Below are positions 5,986 to 17,700 of a stretch of 20,986 nucleotides of DNA, in pieces. The notes under the pieces were generated by a model. It worked only from the letters and a program-made list of their open reading frames with translations, did no database searches and was not told where the DNA came from. The stretch covers positions 1 through 20,986 of the IMG/VR virus record IMGVR_UViG_3300020220_000408. One strand, written 5' to 3'. Origin of the DNA: a virus. How positions within the stretch are numbered: the first letter of the stretch is position 1; each line of letters opens with the position of its first letter. A program made the position numbers and the translations under genes.

Positions 5986-8085
5986 TTATGCACCAGTGTA
6001 GATTATGTAATTTACAGTTAAGTAAGGATTGATAATGCTAAATGCTACACCTAAACTTCCAGATGTATCAATTCCTCCGCTGGTAGGTAGATATTGGCCT
6101 GTGCCTGCTGCGGTTGGCCCTTGGCCTGAAATAAAATTTGTGTCAGGTATAACTGTTGCAGAATTTCTAAATGCGAAAAACTGGGTGCCTGCATTAGCTC
6201 GCAAATCATGTTCGTGGTCTGGAATATTTGACAGTGTAAGCGATCTTTCGCTGGCTCCTGAACCTGAACCCAGTGTATCTGCTGCAACATCAGTAACTCT
6301 GTCTGCGTTGCCACCGCCGGCATCTATTAATGTGGTTGGATCTCCTATATCTGGCACTGTAGTGCCATTGTCCATATTATCTCTTCCTAGAGCAAAACGT
6401 CCCCGTAAGTCTGGTAACGCAAATGTAGCACTACCAATAAGCAAAGAAGTGGGTTTAAAACTGTAACCAACGACTGCGAATAATTCTGGGTAATCGCCGA
6501 CCCGTACTTCACTACCATCACATAGCAAGTATCCTGCAGGTGGTGTAGATCCGCCGTAGGCTAAAATTGTGCCGATGGGCATCAAAGCCACATTTGAGAA
6601 TACAGAATTTTTTGTGGTTTTTCTAAGCCCAATACCGGGTCTGTTAATTAAAAATTCGTCATTGTCTTGACTATCTAATACCGCGGTCTTCGTAGTAATA
6701 AAATCTAGGCTTATGGTTGTGTTGAAAACTGCTGTGCCAGATCCACTTTGCCCGTCAAAACTAACTGCATTACTACTAACTTCACCAGTTAAAGAAAATA
6801 CCGTAGGGCTAGATAATTTACTAGCAGAACCAGTAACGTTGCCGGTCACACTTCCAGTTAAATTTCCTACAAATTCTTGTGCAAGAATTTGGTCACCATA
6901 GATCCTTCGCCATGCTTTTCCACCTACTACAGAAGGATCTGTGCCAAGATCATAGGTTCCGTCGGCATCTGGGATAATATTAAAAGTAGTGCTGGTGTTT
7001 CTTACATTTAAAGTGCCGCCTACATTTAAATTTTTTGTAATAGCTGCACCGCCGGCTGTTCGAATACTTCCTGTTACTAAACTGGCACTGTCTGTGGTTG
7101 CAGTGATAATGAGATTGCCATCAGTTTTAATGTTACCAGACACATCCAATGCTTCAGACGGTGCTGTATTATTAATACCCACTGCTCTTGTAGAATCAAT
7201 TCTTAACACTGTTGAAGTGGTACCACCGCTCACGGTTTTGAAATCAAACGCACTACCATTTGTTTTATTATTAAAAGTTGGAATATTGTTGTCAATTGTA
7301 ATGCTTAATTCGCCACTGGAACCTATGGCTAATCCGCTAGCATTCCTTACATTAAATTGGAAATTAGTCGTGCTTGCTGTATCACTTCTTAAAAAATTAG
7401 TGGCAGGTACTGCATTTCCACCAATTACTAGCGCATCTGCTTTTTCACTTACCCCCCAAAATTTATTTGTTTCACTATTACTGTTAAAGTTCTTTGAAGA
7501 AAGATTTGTACCCTGCTTTATCTGTGTAAATCCTGCTATAGTAGACTTCGGAATAAATGCATCTTTGCTTATAATTGCAACTTTTTCGTCGCTGACAAAA
7601 AGATTTAGAACATTATGACTTATATTCGTAGTGTCTACTACTGTTTCAACTTCTGCGCCTGTTCTCAAACCACTGCTGAACTGTGGACCTACTAGGACCC
7701 AATTACTTCCAGTAAACAAATATAATTGTTGATTGTCTGTGTCTGCCCAAAGATCCCCTAGATTGCTATTTGCTACAGCAGGCGCTGAATTTGATTTCTT
7801 AATACTGCCGGCGGGAGCCCATGTAGTACCATCATAGACTTTAAGTTGATTTACACCAGCAGAATTATCATACCACAATTGTCCTTCAACCGGATTATTT
7901 GGAGCAGAATTTTTGGCAAAATTTTCTAAAAGATGTAAGAAATTTTCCGCAATAATCTGCGCATAACCTACATAATTTTTACCTATAAAAGAAACTGATA
8001 ATTGTTGATTAAGTGTGCCGTCCTCCACAGCAATGTCAGGTTTTGACACATTTCCAGCTTCGGTATATTGTATTGAATAACTCAT
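5986..8085 (-). CDS. Tail-fibre-like protein with phage tail-collar domain, 699 aa
   Basis: Residues about 20-135 are the shared N-terminal module (VSFIGKNYVGYAQ, NFLHLLENFAK, GQLWYD at 68-73, GDLWADTDNQQLYLFTG at 110-126). The shaft contains AVGINNTAPSEALDVSG (301-317), SLVTGSIRTAGGAAITKNLN and a YDLGT...AWRRIYGDQ unit. From about 502 the C-terminus is a tail-collar domain (T4 gp12 family): MPIGTILAYGGSTPPAGYLL, CDGSEV, LPDLRGRFALGRD (558-570), then IPDHEHDL with His624 and His626, and a final INPYLTVNYIIYTGA. In T4 gp12 an HxH pair binds zinc at the trimer axis, and HEH here is the likely equivalent. ATG 8085 follows GAGG at seven bases and overlaps the previous stop as TAATG. A gp12-like short tail fibre or baseplate collar protein is the best reading. 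Confidence 0.9.
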   Translation of the reverse strand: MSYSIQYTEAGNVSKPDIAVEDGTLNQQLSVSFIGKNYVGYAQIIAENFLHLLENFAKNSAPNNPVEGQLWYDNSAGVNQLKVYDGTTWAPAGSIKKSNSAPAVANSNLGDLWADTDNQQLYLFTGSNWVLVGPQFSSGLRTGAEVETVVDTTNISHNVLNLFVSDEKVAIISKDAFIPKSTIAGFTQIKQGTNLSSKNFNSNSETNKFWGVSEKADALVIGGNAVPATNFLRSDTASTTNFQFNVRNASGLAIGSSGELSITIDNNIPTFNNKTNGSAFDFKTVSGGTTSTVLRIDSTRAVGINNTAPSEALDVSGNIKTDGNLIITATTDSASLVTGSIRTAGGAAITKNLNVGGTLNVRNTSTTFNIIPDADGTYDLGTDPSVVGGKAWRRIYGDQILAQEFVGNLTGSVTGNVTGSASKLSSPTVFSLTGEVSSNAVSFDGQSGSGTAVFNTTISLDFITTKTAVLDSQDNDEFLINRPGIGLRKTTKNSVFSNVALMPIGTILAYGGSTPPAGYLLCDGSEVRVGDYPELFAVVGYSFKPTSLLIGSATFALPDLRGRFALGRDNMDNGTTVPDIGDPTTLIDAGGGNADRVTDVAADTLGSGSGASERSLTLSNIPDHEHDLRANAGTQFFAFRNSATVIPDTNFISGQGPTAAGTGQYLPTSGGIDTSGSLGVAFSIINPYLTVNYIIYTGA

Positions 8086-8696
8086 TATACTACCTCATTA
8101 AAGCCAGTAAGACTCTGGATTCGAACTGTGTAATCAATTTGAATTAATCTATTCAAACTTTTTTGCACCGGGTGGAAAATTACATGAGTCAGTAACTTGC
8201 TCTGTCCTGAACTACTGTAAGATTTCAAACCTAATTCATCAAAAACAAATGTTCCGTTGGTATCGTTGGCAGTATCTAAGGCATCCTGGCCATTAGGTTC
8301 ACCGTAATCTAACAAACAAGTGACAAAGACATCAGTATAATTTGTACCTGTGACATGTCTTGTTTCTATTTTATTTCTCGTTGGATCCACATTAACCACA
8401 GCGCGATCATCCACAACTTTACTGTAGGTTTGATTATACAGCGCAGCATTAGTGCCCACGCTGTTTGGAGTAAGGTATGTAATTATCCCCGTAGGATCCA
8501 CGGATGTACCCCCATTACCGAATGCCATAGTGTAGATAAATCCTTGTCCTGAATTAGATAGACTTTCGGCCATAGCAATGCTCATATTTTCATAATGAAT
8601 TGCATTCCGTTTATTAATGGCTATTTCACCGGATTCAGGATACCAAATTTTGATATGTCCTTCTATGCTGTAGCCGTAAAAATCTCTGTTAAACAT
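8085..8696 (-). CDS. Probable baseplate/tail structural protein, 203 aa
   Basis: I do not recognise a named family with certainty. The protein has no signal peptide or membrane helix and is a compact alpha/beta sequence. It has an early NAIHYENMSIAMAESLSNSG helix region, a Gly-rich FGNGGTSVDPTGIITYLTP stretch, TCLLDYGEP, FVFDELGLKS, and a C-terminal LLTHVIFHPVQKSLNRLI followed by an amphipathic strand (IDYTVRIQSL). It sits between the giant structural gene and the collar gene, the position of small wedge proteins after gene 7 in T4-type order, so a baseplate or fibre-docking role is inferred from context only. ATG 8696 is preceded by GAGAG at six bases and an exact late promoter octamer 20 bases upstream. 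Its TAA shares one base with the next ATG, so the two should be co-translated. Confidence 0.8.
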   Translation of the reverse strand: MFNRDFYGYSIEGHIKIWYPESGEIAINKRNAIHYENMSIAMAESLSNSGQGFIYTMAFGNGGTSVDPTGIITYLTPNSVGTNAALYNQTYSKVVDDRAVVNVDPTRNKIETRHVTGTNYTDVFVTCLLDYGEPNGQDALDTANDTNGTFVFDELGLKSYSSSGQSKLLTHVIFHPVQKSLNRLIQIDYTVRIQSLTGFNEVV

Positions 8697-8716
8697 GTTG
8701 TACTCTCATATTAGTA

Positions 8717-8724
8717 TATTTATA
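8717..8724 (-). promoter_or_regulatory. T4-type late promoter, exact TATAAATA
   Basis: The minus strand reads TATAAATA across the last codon and TAA stop of the giant gene (CTA TAA ATA). Twenty bases separate it from the ATG at 8696, and that stretch includes a GAGAG Shine-Dalgarno. Octamer, spacing and position match the element before the 484-aa gene and indicate that the 203-aa and collar genes have their own late transcript. Confidence 0.75.
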
Positions 8725-11700
8725 GTGGCCAAATACCGGGCACTGCCTTTATAAAATTAGTGATATTGTTATCACTATCAACTAAGCTAGTATTAGGATC
8801 ATTCCACACTTTACCTATCTTTTTCACTACAACTATTTTAGTATCGTCCGGTGGCGGACTTGTCAATCTAACTGCATTTGCATGGCTAGTCACGCTAAAT
8901 TCAGCTTCGTACTGAGCATCACCTTCGGGGCTTTCTGGATGCAGGACATTATTATGTAAAAGATACGGTTTTTTCTTTAATCTCCTACCTGCAACAAATA
9001 CTTCTATTTCGTCGCATTGTCCAAAATTATCGGGTATCGTATTCCTAAACCATTCGGTGTATGTGGTACTACCATCATCCACCGTACCCACAGTCACTAA
9101 TGGATCATAGTTTAAATAAAATACATTACTGCTATCAACCGCTACAAAGGTTTCGGTAATGTACTCATCCTTATAAGGTATAGTTTCACTGATACCAATA
9201 TTTAATACTTTAGTGCCCGAAGCATGTATTGTAGGAACTCCTGTGCCCAGCGTTCCTCTACGTAAACGATTGATAGTATTATCTGATTTACCAAAATATT
9301 CTATACGCTCGCCGTTGACATAAATTACGCCTGGAAGATTACCCTCCGGATTTGGTTCGTCTAAGATGCTAGCATTATCAACTGTAATGCTGACATCGAA
9401 TTGTCCAACATCATTTAATATAAAAGTTTGTTTATTTTTATTCAATCTTTTATATATTGTTCTATTCAGCATGTCTTTAAATTGCATGAACCCATATTGT
9501 TCTGCAGTGGTGTTAGGACTAAAACCTATGATACTGATTGTGTCAGTGTCATTTACATTTTTAACTTCTAAAGTCTGTCTATCATCAAGCAATCTCCAAT
9601 CTATGCTATGACTCAACAGAGTTCCATTCTTGATAACCCATACATAATCATCAGACAACGTGACTCTATCAAGCATGAACAGTCCGCGTTGTTTACGCCT
9701 AAAAGTGAAATAATCCACAGTGCCTGCAGTTAATGATATTGCAGGAGTTATGACTTCTTCCTTACGTTGAATATCTAGGATATCGTGATTAAAGAAACTG
9801 GTAATTTCAATCTCTGTACCATCAGGGTATAAAGTAGAATCTGTATTCAGTAATTCAAATTCAAGTCCGTTGATGGCATATTCTGCATTGACATCGACTA
9901 CTGCAACTAATTTCCCGCCTTCTAAGTAACTCGATGCACTTAATTCAATTTTGACCAATGAAAAATCGAATATGAAATCACTGCCGACGCTTAATCTTAC
10001 GCCATTGAGATAGACTTTTAAATTCGCAGGGGTAAAACTATACGGCGCATATTTGTGTTGCGGCAGTTCATATTCTAAATTGTTTCCGGAAAGAACAAAA
10101 TATTCTGCACTTGGAGCACGTAATACGCGCTGCCCCACTCTTACAATTACGTTACTCTCAAAAAATTCATTATATCCGATTTGATTTGACAGATAATATG
10201 TTAAGCTTGAACCATCTGCTACTATTATTTCTTTTTTAACAACACTAGTTTTAGTGAATTCAGTAGAATCATCGGCAAGAAATTGCTTTTGTACTAGATA
10301 ATTTACAATACTTCCTGCGGGAGGTGGCAGGGCAAATCTTACTCCTACTCTGAATGCACTCTCATATGTTATGTCAGTTTGGAATAAGTCATAATTAAAT
10401 ACTTGACCATTTACTAATACCACGCTGGTACAATTATCTGTCCATTTTGCATTAGTTATAAACTCAATGGTGCTGCCATCGCCGACAAAATAGTTCAAAT
10501 CCAGTATTCCTTCGCCATTGAATGACCAACTCGCCACAGAAACTTCTTCATTAGCTGGTGGTGTAATGGCCAGCGTTACAAGATTATTTTGCCAATCAAT
10601 TGAATAGTCTGTATCTAACTCCTTGATTATGCCCGCTACTAGAACAATAATAGCCGATCTAGAATTCGGATACTGGCCTATTGCAAATTGATTTTGACTG
10701 CCCGTGGCCTTGTAGTTTTTCCATGCTATTTTAGCACTACCATCTCTCGGCAGTGCAAATACCTTTATCGCCACAGTGTCTAAAATCTGTCCAGGAACTA
10801 ATTCTTCTGGCCCATGACTGGTGTTGGTAGATACAAAGTCATCACCATCAACTATAATATCTTCAGGTGCCACACCTGTAGCAGAGGAATAGGCTAAATT
10901 TCCTCCCTGTAATATCGTGTCATATTCATTGTCATTTGGCAAGAAACTACCGTCGCTGGTACTTCTACGGAATATTATCTTATCTCCATCATTGATATCA
11001 AGATAGATAGGATCTGAAGGATTTGGAAGATAGAAAGTGTTTGTACTTCCATCTGCAACTATGGTTTGCATAACTGCGTTATCTGGAGCAATGGTCCTAC
11101 CATTAGGTTGAACGGTAGATCCGTCGTATACATCATAGTATGGATCATCAATTCTTCTTCCATTTACATACACATTGATAACTGTGCCTGCCACTGGCGT
11201 GTAAGGAAGAGTATGCACATAGTGTGCGGAACTATCGTTGCCTACAACTTTAATATAATCGTCAAACGCAGCGTCAAAACCATCCCATTGATCACTAAAC
11301 CAAGGTAAGGCATCCCAACCTGCACCGCTGCCGAATCCAAGACCAGTGACACTTACACCTCCATAATCAATTCCATTAAACAATTGATTAATGTTTTTAC
11401 CTAATTGTCCTGTGGTAGGATTATAAAAGTGCTGCACTCTATCTAAAGCATTCAGCATTGAAATATCTTTATTATATGTGATTGCAACTGTTTGTCCGAC
11501 GCCAGGGGCTTCTTCTAATGTAAGGACACTGTAATAGTATGTGTATCCTTTTGATACATCACGTTTAGTCACTAAACTATAAGTTTCACGTAGAACTTCT
11601 TGACCGTCTACGGTGACTGAACTCCTTCCAACCTTAACATCGGCGGGCCATTTCAAAGAAAATTGCTTGAGGCTACCGGAACCTGTAAATGTTTGTGTTT

Positions 11701-14700
11701 CTTCCAGTTCAGTAATAAAATAATTATTAGTCGTCCGGTCAAATTTGACTGCTATGTGCATAGACCTTACAGATTCAGATTCTAGTATTGCTATTGCTTT
11801 CGCAGCAGTGCCATTTTCGTACAATCCGCCATCTAGAACAATAGTCGGAGCGGATAAAAAACCTGTTCCTGGATTAAGTAATTGGATTCTGTTAACTTGT
11901 CCGTTAGCAATATATGCTTTAGCAATAGCACCAGTACCATTGCCTGAAATTCTTACCACTGGCGGTGTTACATATCCACTGCCGCCACTACAAATTTCAA
12001 TTGACTTAATTTTAAACCCTACATTATCGAACCAGTTTTTCCAAGGATATTCTGTTACATCCGAATCTGACGTTTGAATTTGGTTGTCATAAAATATTGC
12101 TTGCAATGGCACTATTTGTCCGTTCTCCGTTATTTTTTGCGGTAAATCAAAATCTGTTACAACCGTAGGAGCATCATCTATTTTTGTGTAGGCACTGACG
12201 TATTCTCTTATTTTAGTTCTATAAGGTTTTACTTCATTGATATAATTTTCAAATGAAGATAAATTATCATTATTATAATTTACTTTTTGCCTTAAATCTC
12301 CAGCATTGTGCGTGGCCTTGATGAAACTAGTTTTCATAAGCCAATCTAAATATGACTGTTCACTCAACGCATATCTAAATCCTACAAACACAGTGTCTAT
12401 CCAATAGTTTTTAAGATTATCAACAAATATATTGTCGCGTAAAGTTTCTAAAATTATCCTTAGTTCTAGTGTTGCTGCATTATCATAAGTATCATTGTCA
12501 AACAATCCACCATCAAATGTCAGTAGACTATTTTGTAGTTTCCATAAGTTGTCTGAAAACTTTATAGTTCCGTTTTTCCTGCCTACAACTTTATAACTTT
12601 GCGTATAGTCTTGACTGTTGACATTGCTATATTTTTCTAAAAGTAACCAGCCGCCGCTGCCAACTTGCTTAACCTCAACTATATCTCCTATAGACGATGT
12701 TATCAAAGGTATCTGATATGTAAAATCTACAGAAAAATCTATTTTTGTAAATTGATTATAGCCACTGCTATACCAATCTATGTAAGACCAAAAAGTACTT
12801 ACGTCATAGCTCTGAGACTTTATTCTCGACCATAACTTTTTAATAGTGTCATATGCGTATATACTCCAACGGTTTAATGCGTCAGAATCATTGGTTACTA
12901 ACACACTGTACGATCTTACAGAAAGAGCTGTGGAACTAGTATAACCTTTGCCACTATGAATTACTTCTACTCCCGTAATCCTGCCCTGATTGTCTATAAT
13001 GGCCTTTAGTGAAGCTCCTAGGCCTGAACCTTTCACATTAATGAACGGAGCATTGGTATATCCTATTCCAGGATCATTTACCATTGCTCCAATTATAGCT
13101 CCATTAACAATAACCGGAGACAGTGAAGCAGTGCGGAGTGCACTGGTAGATATAAATCGCAACTCTCCAACAGAATCAATTTGTTTGTCAAATTTACCCG
13201 AAGATGCTGACGGAATATCTTCTTTCTCATTTAATCTTGATATATCAAAATCATCTACTATCAATATGGCTTTCAACACACTGTTAGCATACTCTAGCAC
13301 TTGTTTCAATGCTTCATACCTATAAACAAACATAGACTGCCTGGGCCTAAATTCTATTCCATATTTTTTCTTAACAGGCAGATTAATGTCAGGTACAAGC
13401 CTATCGTTTTTATCTTTTCCTACTAGACTGTCAATAAATTTATCTTGAATCAGCTTGGGTATCAGACAGTCTGCATCTTGTCTAATTATTTTCCATTGAC
13501 TATGAGTATTAATCCTATCTTTGTCAGTGATCCAATATTGCACATTTAATTTTACATCACTGTCATTTAATAGATCTTCACAGTTAAAGAAACTAACACT
13601 ATCTGTAGAAGTAAATGCAACAAATTTATATCCTTGTGCTTTAGGATCTGCTATCAAGGATGCAACGCTGGCCGCGCTTAATGTTCTTCCTTCGACACTA
13701 GGTATTGTTGATTTGTTTTTTACCCAAAAATAATATTGTTTTTTGAAGGTTTTTGTCTGTGTATCGTAACGTCTTTTTTCACTGACTATGCTGTTTCCAT
13801 ATCTAGCTCTACCGCTTATTCCCTGTGCCAACCCTTCTTCAGTGTCTGCAAGATTATTCCATTGCGAAGGAGTAAACTTTGATTTCACCCATTCATACAC
13901 GTCAACACTTGCGTTTTCATATAATCTATTCCATACACTGTTTCTGTAGGTAATGGCAGAATCATTGGGTTCTATAAATTTAGCTGTTGTCAAATCCCAC
14001 CACAGATATCCTACAAATTTATCTGTCCAATTCGCTCCATCATCTACATTTACTGTGGCATCTCCTATAGAATACACAGCAGGATCATAATACGTTTTAA
14101 ATTTTATTTCTTGATCCGCTGCACCAGCTATTTTTCCAGCGATAGGATCTAAACAATCCAAGTAGCTAATTAATTCATTAGAGTTAGAATTGTACAAATA
14201 TATTTTTTTAATTTTATTCGTGTCTACATAATCAATTTGTTCTGATTTTTTAGTCCAACTAAATTTATTTGCAGATTTGGAATAAATTAGTATACTTCCT
14301 GACTGGTTTGTGCCCTGATATGCCGCAGTTGGCGCAGAAACGTAAACTTTGTTTGGCACAGTTTGTATGTCGTCACCATAATTATCGTTAAGAATAGTAA
14401 CATAAGTTTGTAAATTTTCGGCGAAAATATAGTTATTAACATAACGATCATACACATCTATTCTACCGCTATCTAAGAAAATATCATTAAATTCCAAAGT
14501 AGCTTTGTCAAAGGTAGTGGTTAAATTGTCGAAACTAGATTTGATAAAACTATCTCCGTTGCGAGAAAAAATGACTATAGATTGATCGTCGTTAAGGAAT
14601 CTTACCCTATGCCCAAACTTTTCAAATTCTTCTGCTTGATTTCTAACAATAATTTGATGCAAGCTAAATGAATTGCTATCTTGCTGGCAGACGAACACTG

Positions 14701-17700
14701 CACCTTGATTTTCTAGTGCCGCAGTGTAACTTGCACCACTGATTGCAAGGAATCTGCCATTATCACTTAAGGATAAGCTTTCTCCTAATCTTAGGTCTTG
14801 ACTTAGATCAAAATTTCTGCCGCTGATTATATCTTGCAATACGAAATTAGTTTCTTGATAACTGTAGACAAAAACTTTTCCTCTGTTTATCTGTGCGTTC
14901 AATGGCGACCATCTTGCAGGATTCCATTCTTCAATGGTGAACATTGGAACTGTGGAATCTAATCTGCCCGCACTGTCCTCTAATTCATACTCGGAGTCGC
15001 TATATGGACCTTCAAAGACGTAGTAAATGCCTTGATAATTTACAACATCACCTTTGATGTAAGCCATGTCATTTCTAAATACGCCTTTGTATCTATCAAT
15101 GTTAATATCATCACCGTAGGGTGCAGATATTACCAATTTAGATCCGTCTTTACTGATATCAAAGTCATAGCCAAACTTACTACCTTGTAACACAGATTCA
15201 GCGGTCTCAGACTGCAGGATAAAAGAACTATCATCATCAGTGACAATCTCATCTTCAAAAGCCACTATATCTTTCGGAACAAAACACTGCACATCGAAAT
15301 TTGTAATTTCTTGCCACAGACTAGTATTATTTTCGAATGGATCTAATGGTACGTCAGCGTTTGCTTTGTATAATTTCTGATCATAAAATACTATGTCGCC
15401 CTCAATGTAGGTTTTATTTGCATTGTGTTTACCTTGGAATGCTCTGTTATAATCCATATGCCATTCAAACCCACTGGCATCTGACACCGCACCGTACCTA
15501 AAAAAGTAAATCCTTCCTTGATCATTGTTAAATCCAGAACTGCTTATTAGAGCTAGATATTCTCCGTTTTGTTCAACGATTTTAATTTTAGAACCAAATT
15601 TTTCATTATCTGAAGGATAAGGACTGACTATTACGTGTTGCATGAAATAATTACCGGCACCATCTTTCCTATACACGTAAACGAGTCCTTGATTAGAAAA
15701 AATGCTGGAAGTGCCTAATAAATTTACTTCTAGTAATCTAACCTGTTCCCAGTCTTCGCTGAATTCAGAAATAGTTGTGCTGTCAGCACCAACAGTATGT
15801 ACTGCTTTCCAATGAACATATCCTACTGTGACTATGTCACCTTCATAGTACGTTTCACCAACTATTAGACGCCCTCTATATTTTGTTCTCACATTGCTAG
15901 CTAATGGTTCTCCGATAAACAACCATTCACTGTCTGGACTGATGCACAATGTATTGCCGAATGAACCTGTGTTACTAGCTATTCCCACGTTTGCAGTAAG
16001 TTGCTGTTTTGGCAACCATACGGCATTGGCATCTAATTCAAAGATGTTTACCGTGCGGATTGATGAAGGCGTTAAAGAATCATCTAGCAGTTGTGCAACT
16101 GCTGCCTTATCGCCTCTTGCATTTATGGAAAATGCGACGCCGAACTGCTTATTAACCGTTGGAAACGTCTGTTCAAACTCTCGAAAATTAAACACTGCTT
16201 TGTTTTGCCACACTGTCCATTTGTTGTTATCTTGATTGTCGCTCCAGACCAATTCTCCAGACTTTAAACTGGACGGCAAAAAATCATTTGCATTGTCGAA
16301 TTCATTAATACGCTGTGATTCGAAATAAAATACCTGCGGTACTCCGTTTAATGTCACTTCTGCTTTGTTCGCAGTGTTAGCCACAAATACTTTCGACCCC
16401 TCTAATTTAGTGATTTTGTAATATCTGCTTAGATCGCCGCTATTAGTAAGAAATATTACTTGTCCAACAGACAAATTAGGTTGGGTTTTAAAATGAATTT
16501 GTACTTCTGTCGCTGTTGCAAATACCAATTCGATCTCTAATGGTACAGGACTATATCTGTAAATATTCCATGATAGTGCTTCAAATGCACACCACACATA
16601 ATCCCCTTCGACCAACTGTGTAAATGTAGAAAGTGTGGTTAATTCATCTAAATTATTCACATTCAATGCGACATCATCGTATCTTACGTAACCTGAACTT
16701 CTTAAAAGCCGCTTATAATCATAATTTTTTGGCCAGATATCATATTGGAAATTAATTGGTTTTACATGTACGGCATCAGCATTTTGTCGAATTACGAAAT
16801 CTGAAAAATTTTGTTGTGTTCCAGACCTTAACAACAAAGGTTGTGGATTTATTTTAAATAGACTTTCATCTAAAGTCAGCTCAATTTCATCAAAAGCTGA
16901 TATTCCCCCATAAGTACCAACTCTTACTGCCCATTCTTCGTCAAGACTTAAACTTTCTTGTTCAGCCGCACTGAGCACATCAAATAATTTACTTAAAACA
17001 TTTTGCGTGCCTTTTTCTAAAATCATTCCTTGATAGAATTTATATTGACTAACATCATCTTTGATTATGCTTTCTAAATATTCTCTCTTTTGATAGCCAA
17101 TTAAATGTTGCGCAATTTTCTGTTGATTCACATCAAAATTATCTGTATTCAAATCATAGAAATCATTAAATTGTTCTGCCTTGTAATCCCAATTAGGTAG
17201 TAGATCTTTTTCCGGTGGCTTATCTAACTTTGTCCAAAAATTATCATTAAACTCTGATTGCCCTGCAATAAATTTATTAGCGGAATAAAAAAACTGTTTG
17301 TAACGAACCGTATCGCCTAAATTATAATCGGTATTAGACTCCCACTCAGCTATTTTTGCCTCGTCGAATAATAAACCTGGTATATTAACTGTACCGTTCC
17401 ATCCGTCACTGATATAGCCTAAAACTTTAATTTTTTCTTGTCTATAGCCTGGTTGAGGATCGTAAATGACATCGTTGAAAAAAGTTGTATTATCTAATAT
17501 TAGTACGTGTTCTTTTTGTACAAGATAAAATGTCGCCGCATAAATGCCATCATTTAAATTTGCAGGCGATATCACATATGCACCATCTTCTCTGTTTACA
17601 TTTAAAAACTCACTGGCCAATGGGGTTCCATCACTACCAAGAATTAAATAGGGATAAAAAGGATCAGTAATACTATTAACCATTGATAGATTAGTGCGTA

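Larger units (their letters stand above)
14240..16200 (-). other. FG-GAP-like beta-propeller region inside the giant protein
   Basis: I count up to seven blade-like units with the pattern FGxxxxIsxDGxxLxIsaP, then GxVyVy. Their cores read KQFGVAFSINARGDKAAV, GSFGNTLCISPDSEWLFIGE, EKFGSKIKIVEQNGEYLALI, SKFGYDFDISKDGSKLVISA, LRLGESLSLSDNGRFLAISG, EKFGHRVRFLNDDQSIVIFS, and a degenerate last unit with NKVYVSAPTAAYQG and SILIYSK. Integrin-alpha-type propellers use such repeats for extracellular binding. The blade count is my reading by eye. Confidence 0.65.

Noticed and set aside
6051-6323. 90-codon minus-strand frame inside the collar gene
   Set aside because: It overlaps the collar domain in another frame, where the collar reading is clearly the conserved one.
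6989-7618. 209-codon open frame on the plus strand
   Set aside because: It lies wholly opposite the collar/fibre gene, is a Leu/Val/Ser-rich shadow of it, and shows no recognisable motif. The same holds for plus-strand frames at 6029-6466, 4557-4931, 11745-12077, 12990-13325 and 15894-16235.
5986-8085. Diversity-generating retroelement target in the collar or fibre genes
   Set aside because: Fibre tips are common targets, but I saw no reverse transcriptase, no template repeat and no adenine-rich variable repeat in the window.
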